Assembly: GCA_947627825.1 (NCBI GenBank) | Contig: CANQXO010000040.1 | Location: forward strand, 1 to 11,458 | Source: an uncultured Clostridia bacterium | Lineage (GTDB): Bacteria; Bacillota_A; Clostridia; TANB77; CAG-508 | Length of the DNA stretch: 11,458 nucleotides | Direction: 5' to 3' | Translations under genes and position numbers: made by a program | The notes under the pieces: generated by a model | Database searches by the model: none | What the model was told of the DNA's origin: nothing | What the model saw: the letters and a program-made list of their open reading frames with translations, nothing else | Part shown: positions 1 to 7,127 of the stretch, one piece after another | Numbering within the stretch: the first letter of the stretch is position 1 | Layout of the letters: every line of letters begins with the position of its first letter

Positions 1-276
1 ATTTATTACATCTAATAGTAATTGATCTTCAAAATCAAATATCTCACTAAAAGAAGGCCATACATCAGTTCCATATACTTTGACCCTAGCTACACGGTTT
101 GGTGCATCATCATGAGTAAATCTTACTGGTCCACCTTTTTGCCTACAATATACATTATTTTGTGGAAATAATGGACTTTGTAATGTTGGAGACCATGCAC
201 TTGCTACATTTGAAAATCCTATTATTCCAATAACCATTATTAGTAATAATATTATTTTTTGTATTTTTTTATCCAT
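1..276 (-). CDS. Secreted protein with signal peptide, partial (3' end outside window)
   Basis: An open frame on the minus strand starts with ATG at 276 and runs off the window edge after 92 codons without a stop. The start is set by a near-perfect ribosome binding site (AAAGGAGGTGG at about 282-292). Residues 1-26 look like a typical signal peptide: MDKK basic N-region, a hydrophobic core (IILLLIMVIGIIGF) and an Ala-Ser-Ala cleavage site before Trp27. The mature part has a single Cys in the context NNVYCRQKGG, then a mixed polar region (DDAPNRVARVKVYGTDVWP) that I cannot assign. The gene starts 17 nt after the stop of the giant surface protein, so the two are very likely one operon and probably act together at the cell surface. 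A Cys in a YCxQxGG setting faintly recalls thioester adhesin domains, but the fragment is too short to decide. The coding call is solid; the function is unknown. Confidence 0.85.
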   Translation of the reverse strand, partial: MDKKIQKIILLLIMVIGIIGFSNVASAWSPTLQSPLFPQNNVYCRQKGGPVRFTHDDAPNRVARVKVYGTDVWPSFSEIFDFEDQLLLDVIN

Positions 277-293
277 ATTTCCACCTCCTTTAT

Positions 294-3200
294 TTATTTG
301 GTTAATACCTTCTTCTTAATTAAATATATTGATATTGCTAAAATGCTTACTGTTATTAATATAAGCGATGTATACATTACCATTTCACCTGTTCTTATAC
401 TTAATAATACATCTGCAAAACTTATATCATCCTCATTTTCTATTTTGTTTGCTGGTGTTGAATCCACGTCTGCTAATCCTAAATCGTTATATGCCTCATA
501 AATTTCTGCTGTATTTCTTATTTGTCCCATATCTGCATCTGATACTTTCTTTGTTAATATAAGTGTTAATTCTTTAGTTTCACCTGGCTCTATTTTTTCA
601 TTTGCCAAGCTAGAATTTATTGCAACTCTATTTTCTGTTATATACCAATTATTGTTTAACTCTGATACAAAGTTTAAATTTTGTGGTATATAGTCTGCTA
701 TTTTTTTAGCATAACCTGCTACTGCACCTTCATTTGTTATTTTTATTTTATACCTTACAGCTATTGTAGTTTGGTCTACATATGCTGCTGTTAAATCTCT
801 TTTTGCAAAATTACTATTATACTCATATAGTGCTGTTCCTGTTGAATTTTGTACTGATATATTTTCAACTGTTTTTTCTAATCTTAAATCGAATTTAGGG
901 TCTTCTATTAAACCTAAATCTATATTGTATACATTTTCTGTACCTACACCTATCTGCTCTGTTATGGCTGCTATTGTTTTTTCTCCATATAGCTCTATTT
1001 CTGTATCTATTGCATCTGAATTTTTTGTGCCATCTGCATTATTTGCTCTGTAAGTTGTACTACTGTAATTTCCTGTATTATATAAGAATATTACTGTATA
1101 ACTTCCTGTAGAAATATTAGTAAATAGATAACTTCCGTTTTCATCAGTTATTTTTGTTAAATCATTTTGATTACCATCTTGTACTAAACTTCCTGTACTG
1201 TTATTAAATAGCATTACAGATACATTTTTCATCCCTGGCTCGTTTTCATCTTTTATACCATCTTTGTTTTCATCTAGCCATACTTGTCCACTTATCCTTT
1301 TATTTTCACCACTCGGTGTACTTGGATTTACTACTTGTGGATCCATTTCTATTGTATGACTTATACTATTTATTTGTATTTCACCTAAACTTTCACTTGT
1401 TATAGTTGGTGTATTTGTTACTTTTGCATCTTGTGCTATATGTTTTGCTATTACATTTATATATATTTGTAATGTTTCACCTTTTTGCAAAGAAATTGGA
1501 ATTATAATTTTATTATCTATAACACTTGAAAGTATTTGCTCTACTCCATCCTGAATATAATTAGTTGTTATATATTGTATATTTTCTGGTACTGGGTTTT
1601 CTATTGTTATTAAATCTGTTTCTCTTTCTCCCACATTTTTTAATTCTATTATGTAGCTAAAAGAATCTCCTCCTGCTAATCTTGAATTTTCTGCTATAGT
1701 ACTTGTTTGTTTTGCTGTAACAAATGCTTTTGTGGCTACATTGCTTATTTTATTTGATATTACCTCTTTTGTATTTTGTCCTTTTACTGTTGTTAGCATT
1801 TCTATATCTTCTTTATATGTTCCTTCTGGCATTTCTCTTACAGTAAATACAGCATCTATTTCATCAAGCTCTTCTCCTATCATTTTACCTATATTTATTG
1901 TTAATTCTCTTGTTTGGTCATCATATGATATTTCTTTTACTTTTCCTTCACTGTTTCCTACTTTTAATTCTGAACTTTTATATTCAAGTGCAGTAGGAAT
2001 TTTTATTTTTGCTACAACACCTTCTATTTCATTTGTTCGTTCTTCTGTTTGTGGTTTAGTTACAGTTCCTTCTGCGTTTGTAGTTGTTACAACTGTAGTT
2101 TCATATAATTTTGGTTCTGTAAGTTGAATTTTTACATTATATTTATATTCATCATTTTCACTTAATTCTGTTACACCTATGACATTTGTTGAAGTTTCTA
2201 TTGTAAATAATGCTCTTATAATTGTGTTTTCATTAGATTTTACTTCTATTGGCGTTGTTAATTCTGCAGATGTAATATTTGCTACCATTTGTATTTTTGT
2301 TTTATAATCGTCATCTGTATGCTCTGATTGATAGTATGAATGTACCATTCCTTCTATTAACTCTCCATTTTCATCTCTTGCTTCAGTAAAATGTTTTTCT
2401 ATATCACATACTATATCTTCATATTTTGGATTTAAAGTTTTTACTTCAAAAGTAAATGTTTTTGTTTCATTTGCATTAATTGTTCCTATTTCATAAGTTA
2501 ATTCTTCATCTGCTTTTTCTTGATATCTTTGTGTTTCATCGTTATATACTACATATCTTACACGTTCTGGTATTGGTATTTTTACTACTACATTTGTTGC
2601 CTCTTTAGTACCTGTATTTTTTATTGTTGCTGTATATTTTATATAGTTTCCGGCTTGTACTTCTTGTGTTTCTTCTATGTTTGACTTAATTTCGCTTTCT
2701 AATACTGGTCCTAAACCTGTATCAAACCCTGCTTTTGTAGCTTCAGTTTTATCTTCTATTGTTCTTAATTTTTCGTTGTTGTTATTAAAATATACTACAT
2801 ACATTTGGTATGAGCTTTCATTATATTGCATATTTGCTGGTACTTGTGCTTTATATGAAAAGTCTATATTTTGTGCTGGATTTAGTGCATAATCTTTTAT
2901 TACTATCAAATATGATTTTATATTTTGCATATTAGTTACTGTTTTAGTCCATCCATTTTCTTTTAAGCTTAAGTCCTTTGTTGCTTCCGCATTTTCTGAA
3001 TAATATATGTCTACTAATTTTGCATCTACATTATTTACTGTTATAAGTTCCTCTAATGCCATGTCTACATTTGAATTTAAACTTTCACCTGTTATTATAT
3101 TTGTATTGTTTTTAAATGGAAATCTTCCTAATATTTCTATATTTTCTATTGTATTGTTGTAATTGTTTATTACACTCATTTTTATATCTGCTGTTTTTGC

Positions 3201-5354
3201 ATTAGTCATTAATTCCGGTGTAATTGTTCCTGTTTCACCACTTATTGATGTTGCCTTTAAATTGTCGGCTTGTACCATAATTGAGTTTGTTGCTATTACT
3301 CCTACTGGTGCAACAAAATCTATTTGTGTTTCTACTTGTTTTTGTTCTGGCACTTGATTTTGCCTTAATATATTCATTGTTTTTTCAATTACATTTGAGT
3401 TCGTATATTCCATTGTTATTTTTTCTTGCATGTTTGGTGTTAGTTTGTTTACTTCTATATCTGCTGTTAAAATTACATTTGTTCCTCCTGATACAGAACC
3501 TACATTATATTTTGTTTGCGTTCCATCTATATAAATTATTATGCTCTTACTACCATCTTCGTTTATTTTTGATGACATTGAATTTATTTTTAATTCATCA
3601 TCAAATAATATTTCTGCCTTTTTTATATTAATATTTTCTATATATTTTGGAATAGTAATTGTTAAAACTGGATTTTTAAACAATTTATTGTTTAATGAAT
3701 TTGTATTTAATATTGCCCTTATCTCTACATCTTCGTTTAATACTACTGTTGATAAAAAGCTTTTGTTTATGCTTATTTGGGCTGAAGTTTCTGGTTCTGT
3801 AAGTGGTATTGCTGTATTGCTAATATTTTCTTCTATTTGTAGCAAACCATTTATTTGAGATAATTCATTGCTTGAAATATCATTTATAGTATTTTCCTCT
3901 TCACTTTCTTCTGCTATTTGTATTAATTTTGCTTGACTTAACACATTTGCTTTTACTGCTAATTCTAAATTTTTAAAATCTATTGTTTGTATTTTGCTAT
4001 ACTCTAAATTTGGTTGTATAGCTTTTACTATGTTAATTTCAAAGCTTCCATTTTTTATAGGTTTTGTTGTTTCTATTCTTAAGTCATTCGTATCTATACC
4101 TTGTAAATCTATTATTATATCACTTGTTTTATCTTCTTGTTGATTCTCTTTTTTATCTTTTGGCTGATTTTCGTTTTCTTCCTCATTTTCAATTTTTAAT
4201 TCTATTAAATTTATTAATTTTACTCCGTTGTATATTCTTATTATTCCATCTTCTCCAAATAGGTCTCTTAACTCATCTGTATTGATTTTTATTTGTTTAA
4301 AATATGTACAATTGGTTTCTGGTATTTCTAACTCTTCATCTTCTGTTAAAAATTTATCTGTACTTTGCATTATATTTATTTTTTCTGCTAATTCGAATTG
4401 ATTTACTTTTACATTTATTTTTTCTTTGTATTCTGTTTCTATTTTTTGCTCTACATCATAGTTATTATAAATATAACCTTTACTTAAATATTCGTTTGAA
4501 CTTTCTACTTTAATTTCTGCTATATTTCCTATTTTTTCTTTTAGTATCTCTTCTTTTTCATTAGTTGCTTGCATTTCGCGATTGTCATGTGTTGTTATTT
4601 TTAAGTTTTCTTTAAACATAACTTTTATTTCTTGCTTATTTGCAATTTTACTGCTATTTTCAGTAACTTCAATTTCTTGTTCTTCAGTATTTTGCATTTC
4701 TTCATATGTTTCTTCTTGTTGCTCATTCATATCATATTTGTATGTTATTATATATTCATCTTCTCTATTTTCTTGTGCCTCAACTAATTCTGTAGTATCA
4801 TTTTCTATGTTTATTATTAATTTATTGTTTTCCTCATCATATATATTTTCATCAAAATTTTCTATTTTCTTTGGCTCTTTTGTTGCTATTCCTATATTTG
4901 CCTCTACTTTTATTTCATTTGGCTTTATACCCTCTATTGTTGGAACTTCTATTTCTATGCTTGTTTTATCTATTTGTTCTGAATAATTTGAAATTTGTGC
5001 TTTTAGTTTTGTTTGCATTATTACATATTCTTCATAATTCATTTCATATGGTATAAATGTTATTATTTCCTCTTCTAGTAACGCTTCTGGTTCAACATTA
5101 TTTTGCTCATTGCTAATTTTATGTTCAACATCATTTTGCTCATTGCTATTTCTATGGTCAACATTATTCTGCTCATTACTATTTCTATGGTCAACATTAT
5201 TCTGCTCACCACTGATTATATTTGCACTTTGATTATCTACTGCGTATGCCTTTTTCATGTATATACCTGTTGTTAGCACATTGGCTAGTAATAAAGCAAT
5301 TACTAATTCTATTATTATTATTTTTTTTAGAATTCTTTTTACAGAAGCTTGCAT
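294..5354 (-). CDS. Giant multidomain surface protein (DUF11-like and SdrD B-like domains, C-terminal membrane anchor)
   Basis: This 1686-residue protein starts at ATG 5354, behind GAAAGGATG at 5362-5370 with 8 nt spacing. Residues 1-38 form a signal peptide (basic start, IIIIELVIALLLA core, AYA near 36-38). Residues 50-90 are 3.7 copies of an 11-residue repeat (EQNNVDHRNSN). A long acidic, Lys/Glu-rich region follows, with a low-complexity stretch near 390-413. Beta-sandwich repeats of the DUF11 or conserved-repeat kind lie near 893-990 (YTATIKNTGTKEATNVVVKI), 1222-1300 (FSYIIELKNVGERETD) and 1515-1610 (VRYKIKITNEGAVAGYA). Residues about 1351-1480 resemble an SdrD B domain with a Ca-binding-like loop (DENKDGIKDENEPG). 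Residues 1658-1679 are a TM helix followed by KKK, preceded by SIRTGE at 1652-1657, a degenerate match to a sortase LPxTGE signal. The likely role is an adhesin or structural wall protein, co-transcribed with the next secreted protein. The surface location is firm; the ligand is unknown. Confidence 0.9.
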   Translation of the reverse strand: MQASVKRILKKIIIIELVIALLLANVLTTGIYMKKAYAVDNQSANIISGEQNNVDHRNSNEQNNVDHRNSNEQNDVEHKISNEQNNVEPEALLEEEIITFIPYEMNYEEYVIMQTKLKAQISNYSEQIDKTSIEIEVPTIEGIKPNEIKVEANIGIATKEPKKIENFDENIYDEENNKLIINIENDTTELVEAQENREDEYIITYKYDMNEQQEETYEEMQNTEEQEIEVTENSSKIANKQEIKVMFKENLKITTHDNREMQATNEKEEILKEKIGNIAEIKVESSNEYLSKGYIYNNYDVEQKIETEYKEKINVKVNQFELAEKINIMQSTDKFLTEDEELEIPETNCTYFKQIKINTDELRDLFGEDGIIRIYNGVKLINLIELKIENEEENENQPKDKKENQQEDKTSDIIIDLQGIDTNDLRIETTKPIKNGSFEINIVKAIQPNLEYSKIQTIDFKNLELAVKANVLSQAKLIQIAEESEEENTINDISSNELSQINGLLQIEENISNTAIPLTEPETSAQISINKSFLSTVVLNEDVEIRAILNTNSLNNKLFKNPVLTITIPKYIENINIKKAEILFDDELKINSMSSKINEDGSKSIIIYIDGTQTKYNVGSVSGGTNVILTADIEVNKLTPNMQEKITMEYTNSNVIEKTMNILRQNQVPEQKQVETQIDFVAPVGVIATNSIMVQADNLKATSISGETGTITPELMTNAKTADIKMSVINNYNNTIENIEILGRFPFKNNTNIITGESLNSNVDMALEELITVNNVDAKLVDIYYSENAEATKDLSLKENGWTKTVTNMQNIKSYLIVIKDYALNPAQNIDFSYKAQVPANMQYNESSYQMYVVYFNNNNEKLRTIEDKTEATKAGFDTGLGPVLESEIKSNIEETQEVQAGNYIKYTATIKNTGTKEATNVVVKIPIPERVRYVVYNDETQRYQEKADEELTYEIGTINANETKTFTFEVKTLNPKYEDIVCDIEKHFTEARDENGELIEGMVHSYYQSEHTDDDYKTKIQMVANITSAELTTPIEVKSNENTIIRALFTIETSTNVIGVTELSENDEYKYNVKIQLTEPKLYETTVVTTTNAEGTVTKPQTEERTNEIEGVVAKIKIPTALEYKSSELKVGNSEGKVKEISYDDQTRELTINIGKMIGEELDEIDAVFTVREMPEGTYKEDIEMLTTVKGQNTKEVISNKISNVATKAFVTAKQTSTIAENSRLAGGDSFSYIIELKNVGERETDLITIENPVPENIQYITTNYIQDGVEQILSSVIDNKIIIPISLQKGETLQIYINVIAKHIAQDAKVTNTPTITSESLGEIQINSISHTIEMDPQVVNPSTPSGENKRISGQVWLDENKDGIKDENEPGMKNVSVMLFNNSTGSLVQDGNQNDLTKITDENGSYLFTNISTGSYTVIFLYNTGNYSSTTYRANNADGTKNSDAIDTEIELYGEKTIAAITEQIGVGTENVYNIDLGLIEDPKFDLRLEKTVENISVQNSTGTALYEYNSNFAKRDLTAAYVDQTTIAVRYKIKITNEGAVAGYAKKIADYIPQNLNFVSELNNNWYITENRVAINSSLANEKIEPGETKELTLILTKKVSDADMGQIRNTAEIYEAYNDLGLADVDSTPANKIENEDDISFADVLLSIRTGEMVMYTSLILITVSILAISIYLIKKKVLTK
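5083..5210 (-). repeat. 33-bp in-frame tandem repeat in the surface protein gene
   Basis: Full 33-bp units are visible at 5101-5133, 5134-5166 and 5167-5199, with partial units on both sides. They encode the 11-residue repeat EQNNVDHRNSN just after the signal peptide. The two units nearest the N-terminus are almost identical at the DNA level, while the 5101 unit has drifted (EHKISN). The period is a multiple of three, so copy-number change would keep the frame. Confidence 0.9.
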
Positions 5355-5502
5355 AGAAATACATCCTTTCAGAAATTTTTTTTATTATTAATATAATTTT
5401 CTCATTTTTCTACATTTTTTTCAATATAAATAATCCTTCAAAACCTTTTGTAAACTCTACTCTTTTACGGAACATCGTTTTATGAAATAATATTAAATTT
5501 TT

Positions 5503-5561
5503 GTTACAATTTATAAAATATTAAAAATTTTATAATTTTAGTAACATTTTTTATTTTTTTT
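5503..5561 (+). other. Imperfect palindrome followed by T-run
   Basis: GTTAC (5503-5507) pairs with GTAAC (5541-5545). Inside these, AATTTATAAAAT (5508-5519) pairs with ATTTTATAATT (5527-5537) apart from a small bulge. Directly downstream on the plus strand is a run that is almost all T (5547-5561). The layout looks like an intrinsic terminator reading rightward, but the stem is almost all A/T and no plus-strand gene lies upstream. It could instead be an operator or a leader attenuator for the 5606 gene. Confidence 0.35.
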
Positions 5562-5570
5562 CATATTATA
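5544..5570 (+). promoter_or_regulatory. Possible sporulation sigma-K/sigma-E-type promoter
   Basis: AC at 5544-5545 is followed after 16 nt by CATATTATA at 5562-5570, which fits the mother-cell sigma-K pattern (AC, 16-17 nt, CATANNNTA). The predicted transcript start would fall just before the GAAAGGA ribosome binding site at 5587-5593. The match is short and the region is about 85% A/T, so a chance hit is quite possible. Confidence 0.22.
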
Positions 5571-5605
5571 TGGTAACTTTTCTATTGAAAGGATTAGTGA
5601 TTATT

Positions 5606-5983
5606 TTGAGAGAAAATTTCAATTATTCTTCTAAAAATAATAATATGAATAATATCGATTTTGATAGTATTTTCAATAGTTTCAAAGGAAATACTCAAGA
5701 TAATTCTTCATGCAATTTTAATGATAATATCGATTCAAATGAAGACAATAATTCAAATATTTTTGGAAATATAGATATTGGAACTATGATGAAAATGAAA
5801 TCTATTATAGATAAAATGAATAATTCAAAAAATGACCCTCGCTCTAATTTGTTAAGGTCTTTAAAACCTTACTTGAGTTCTAATAGGAAAAATCAAATTG
5901 ATAAATATATTCAAATTTTCAATATTAGCAAGGCTTTTGAGGGATTGAATAATTTTGGTGGTGAAAATAAAAATGATGTATAA
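5606..5983 (+). CDS. Small Asn-rich conserved-type protein of unknown function
   Basis: From a TTG start at 5606 it has 125 residues. I prefer this start because GAAAGGA (5587-5593) lies 12 nt upstream. The longer ATG reading from 5570 would place that site inside the gene and adds a 12-residue hydrophobic stretch with no ribosome binding site of its own. GTG at 5597 is too close to the site. The first half is low-complexity, rich in Asn, Ser and Asp (NNNMNNIDFDSIFNSF). The second half is ordered and looks conserved: TMMKMKSIIDKMN near 60-72, DPR at 77-79, then SLKPYL at 85-90 and an amphipathic RKNQIDKYIQIFNISKAFE helix. I recall similar DPR...LKPYL C-termini in small clostridial proteins of unknown role, but cannot name a family. 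It overlaps the next gene, so the two are probably translationally coupled. Confidence 0.8.
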   Translation: MRENFNYSSKNNNMNNIDFDSIFNSFKGNTQDNSSCNFNDNIDSNEDNNSNIFGNIDIGTMMKMKSIIDKMNNSKNDPRSNLLRSLKPYLSSNRKNQIDKYIQIFNISKAFEGLNNFGGENKNDV

Positions 5984-6182
5984 TTCCCCCTTTTTTAATT
6001 TTTTTAATTCTATGTTTGGTTTTCATAAAAATAGTGGTTTTCATTATGAAAAACCACCTTTTAATAATATCCGTATGTCTTCCGAAGATTTACTTATTTT
6101 GACTATTATATTCTTTTTATATAATGAGGATTGTAAAGATACCTACCTTTATATTGCCTTATTTATGCTACTTTTAAGCTAG
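5973..6182 (+). CDS. Small protein with hydrophobic C-terminus, function unknown
   Basis: It encodes 69-70 residues from ATG at 5973 (or the adjacent ATG at 5976), overlapping the stop of the preceding gene (5981-5983). GGTGGTG at 5957-5963 can serve as the ribosome binding site. An upstream in-frame TTG at 5955 is less likely. The N-terminal half is aromatic and polar (MMYNSPFFNFFNSMFGF). The C-terminal half has two short hydrophobic stretches split by charged NEDCKD: SEDLLILTIIFFLY and TYLYIALFMLLLS. This helix-acidic loop-helix pattern resembles small clostridial proteins of unknown function. The coding overlap and shared strand say it works with its upstream partner; a membrane location is inferred. 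The stop codon lies in a short direct repeat. Confidence 0.75.
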   Translation: MMYNSPFFNFFNSMFGFHKNSGFHYEKPPFNNIRMSSEDLLILTIIFFLYNEDCKDTYLYIALFMLLLS

Positions 6183-6231
6183 CAAATACTAATTTATTCT
6201 AATAGATATTAATCTTATGCTAGCAAATATT
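6178..6231. repeat. Short direct repeat GCTAGCAAATA
   Basis: GCTAGCAAATACT (6178-6190) and GCTAGCAAATATT (6219-6231) match at 12 of 13 positions in the convergent region behind the small-gene pair. The first copy contains the stop codon of the upstream gene. No role is evident. The rest of 6183-6293 shows no gene and no clear terminator. Confidence 0.5.
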
Positions 6232-6293
6232 ACTTTTTAATGTCATAAATTTTGCCTTTTATTAGCATACTTTTTTACATTTTTCTATATATG

Positions 6294-6917
6294 CTATTCT
6301 ATAACAATTTCGCCTTCATCACCTATATATGCATATGTTTTCGTGCTTTGGCCTGCATCTTCCTCTGGATTTTTTTCTATTTCTTTTATGATATTTGATA
6401 TTCTTATTTGTGGACAATCTATTTGACTTGCCGCAATTATAGCTTCCCTGTTACCCTTTGCTCCTGCATGTGCTAAACCTCTTAATGTACCTAATACTAT
6501 TATATTTTCTCCTGCTATTATTTCTGCTCCTCCATTTACATCTCCTATTACTACAATGCTTCCTTCATATTCTACTTTTTGCCCTGAACGTATAGAGCCT
6601 TTTTGGAATTTCGTATCTGAAGATTTTATTTCTCGACTAAATGCCTTTTTTATTCCATGTAATCCTAATGTTTTAGGACTTTCAAAATCTACTTTTACAT
6701 CTAACATTTTATTTATTACTTTTTGTACTTCTTCCATTTCTGCATTGTTTAACACTTTTCCTACTACTTGTATAGGTGTTTTTTCATCTTGATATAGCTC
6801 TTTTAAATCTTCTATTTTCTTTTGTAAACATTCTATTATTTCTTCTTGTGTTGCACTATCACTTAATTTTATTATTATAGTGTCCTTTTTTAAATTTATT
6901 GTTACACAATTTTTCAT
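6294..6917 (-). CDS. minC: Septum site-determining protein MinC
   Basis: MinC inhibits FtsZ ring assembly away from midcell and is recruited to the membrane by MinD. This is a complete 207-residue copy, within the usual family length. Residues 1-100 form the variable N-terminal FtsZ-inhibiting domain. Residues 102-205 are the well-conserved right-handed beta-helix C-domain, recognisable from KGSIRSGQ (106-113), VVIGDVNGGAEIIAGENIIVLG and LRGLAHAGAKGN, then QIDCPQIRI. The RSGQ motif (110-113), linked in other bacteria to MinD binding, is intact. The start ATG at 6917 has AAGGAAG (6924-6930) 6 nt upstream. It is the last gene of the mre-PBP2 run, separated from PBP2 by a 228-bp nested palindrome. 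The expected minD partner does not follow: the next genes are on the opposite strand, so MinD must be encoded elsewhere or be missing. Confidence 0.95.
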   Translation of the reverse strand: MKNCVTINLKKDTIIIKLSDSATQEEIIECLQKKIEDLKELYQDEKTPIQVVGKVLNNAEMEEVQKVINKMLDVKVDFESPKTLGLHGIKKAFSREIKSSDTKFQKGSIRSGQKVEYEGSIVVIGDVNGGAEIIAGENIIVLGTLRGLAHAGAKGNREAIIAASQIDCPQIRISNIIKEIEKNPEEDAGQSTKTYAYIGDEGEIVIE

Positions 6918-6936
6918 ATTTTACTTCCTTCTTTCT

Positions 6937-6973
6937 GCTAAACTATTAGGGACGGGGTTAAATAGTTTAACAC
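6937..6973 (+). repeat. Palindrome unit A
   Basis: Type A copy with core TTAGGGACGGGGTTAA and flanking arms TAAACTAT/ATAGTTTA. It ends 6 nt from the minC ribosome binding site (6924-6930), on its upstream side. Confidence 0.9.
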
Positions 6974-6986
6974 AAAATTATTTTTT

Positions 6987-7023
6987 AGCTAAACTATAGG
7001 GGACGGGGTTAAATAGTTTAGTA
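6987..7023 (+). repeat. Palindrome unit B
   Basis: Type B copy with core AGGGGACGGGGTTAA between CTAAACTAT and ATAGTTTAG arms. Perfect reverse complement of the copy at 7065-7101. Confidence 0.9.
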
Positions 7024-7064
7024 AATAAATATTCATTTTTCAATTTTGGGATTATTTTTTTATA

Positions 7065-7101
7065 TACTAAACTATTTAACCCCGTCCCCTATAGTTTAGC
7101 T
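7065..7101 (-). repeat. Palindrome unit B' (inverted)
   Basis: Inverted type B copy, separated from B by a 41-nt AT-rich loop (7024-7064). It reads CCCCGTCCCC on the plus strand. Confidence 0.9.
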
Positions 7102-7127
7102 TTTATTATAAAATTATCAATATCAAT

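Larger units (their letters stand above)
5355..5605. other. Divergent AT-rich intergenic region
   Basis: These 250 bp separate the minus-strand surface protein gene from the plus-strand small-gene pair, so promoters for both should lie here. I see no convincing sigma-A promoter with normal spacing in either direction; the composition makes chance TATAAT-like boxes common. The visible structures are the ribosome binding site of the surface protein (5362-5370), a 43-bp imperfect palindrome followed by a T-rich run (5503-5561), and a CATANNNTA box at 5562-5570. Confidence 0.5.

Noticed and set aside
1732..5056. Many plus-strand open frames opposite the surface protein gene
   Set aside because: They are rich in Leu, Phe, Ser and Ile as expected from the complement of Glu/Lys/Asn-rich coding DNA, lack ribosome binding sites, and the minus-strand frame is continuous over 1686 codons.
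5390..5440. Sigma-A-like promoter (TTGAAA and TATATT) for the surface protein gene
   Set aside because: The two boxes are about 22 nt apart, well beyond the usual 16-18, in DNA where such boxes arise by chance.
6263..6296. TAGCATA / TATGCTA inverted repeat as a bidirectional terminator at the minC 3' end
   Set aside because: The stem is only 7 bp with a 20-nt loop, and there is no T-run on either side.
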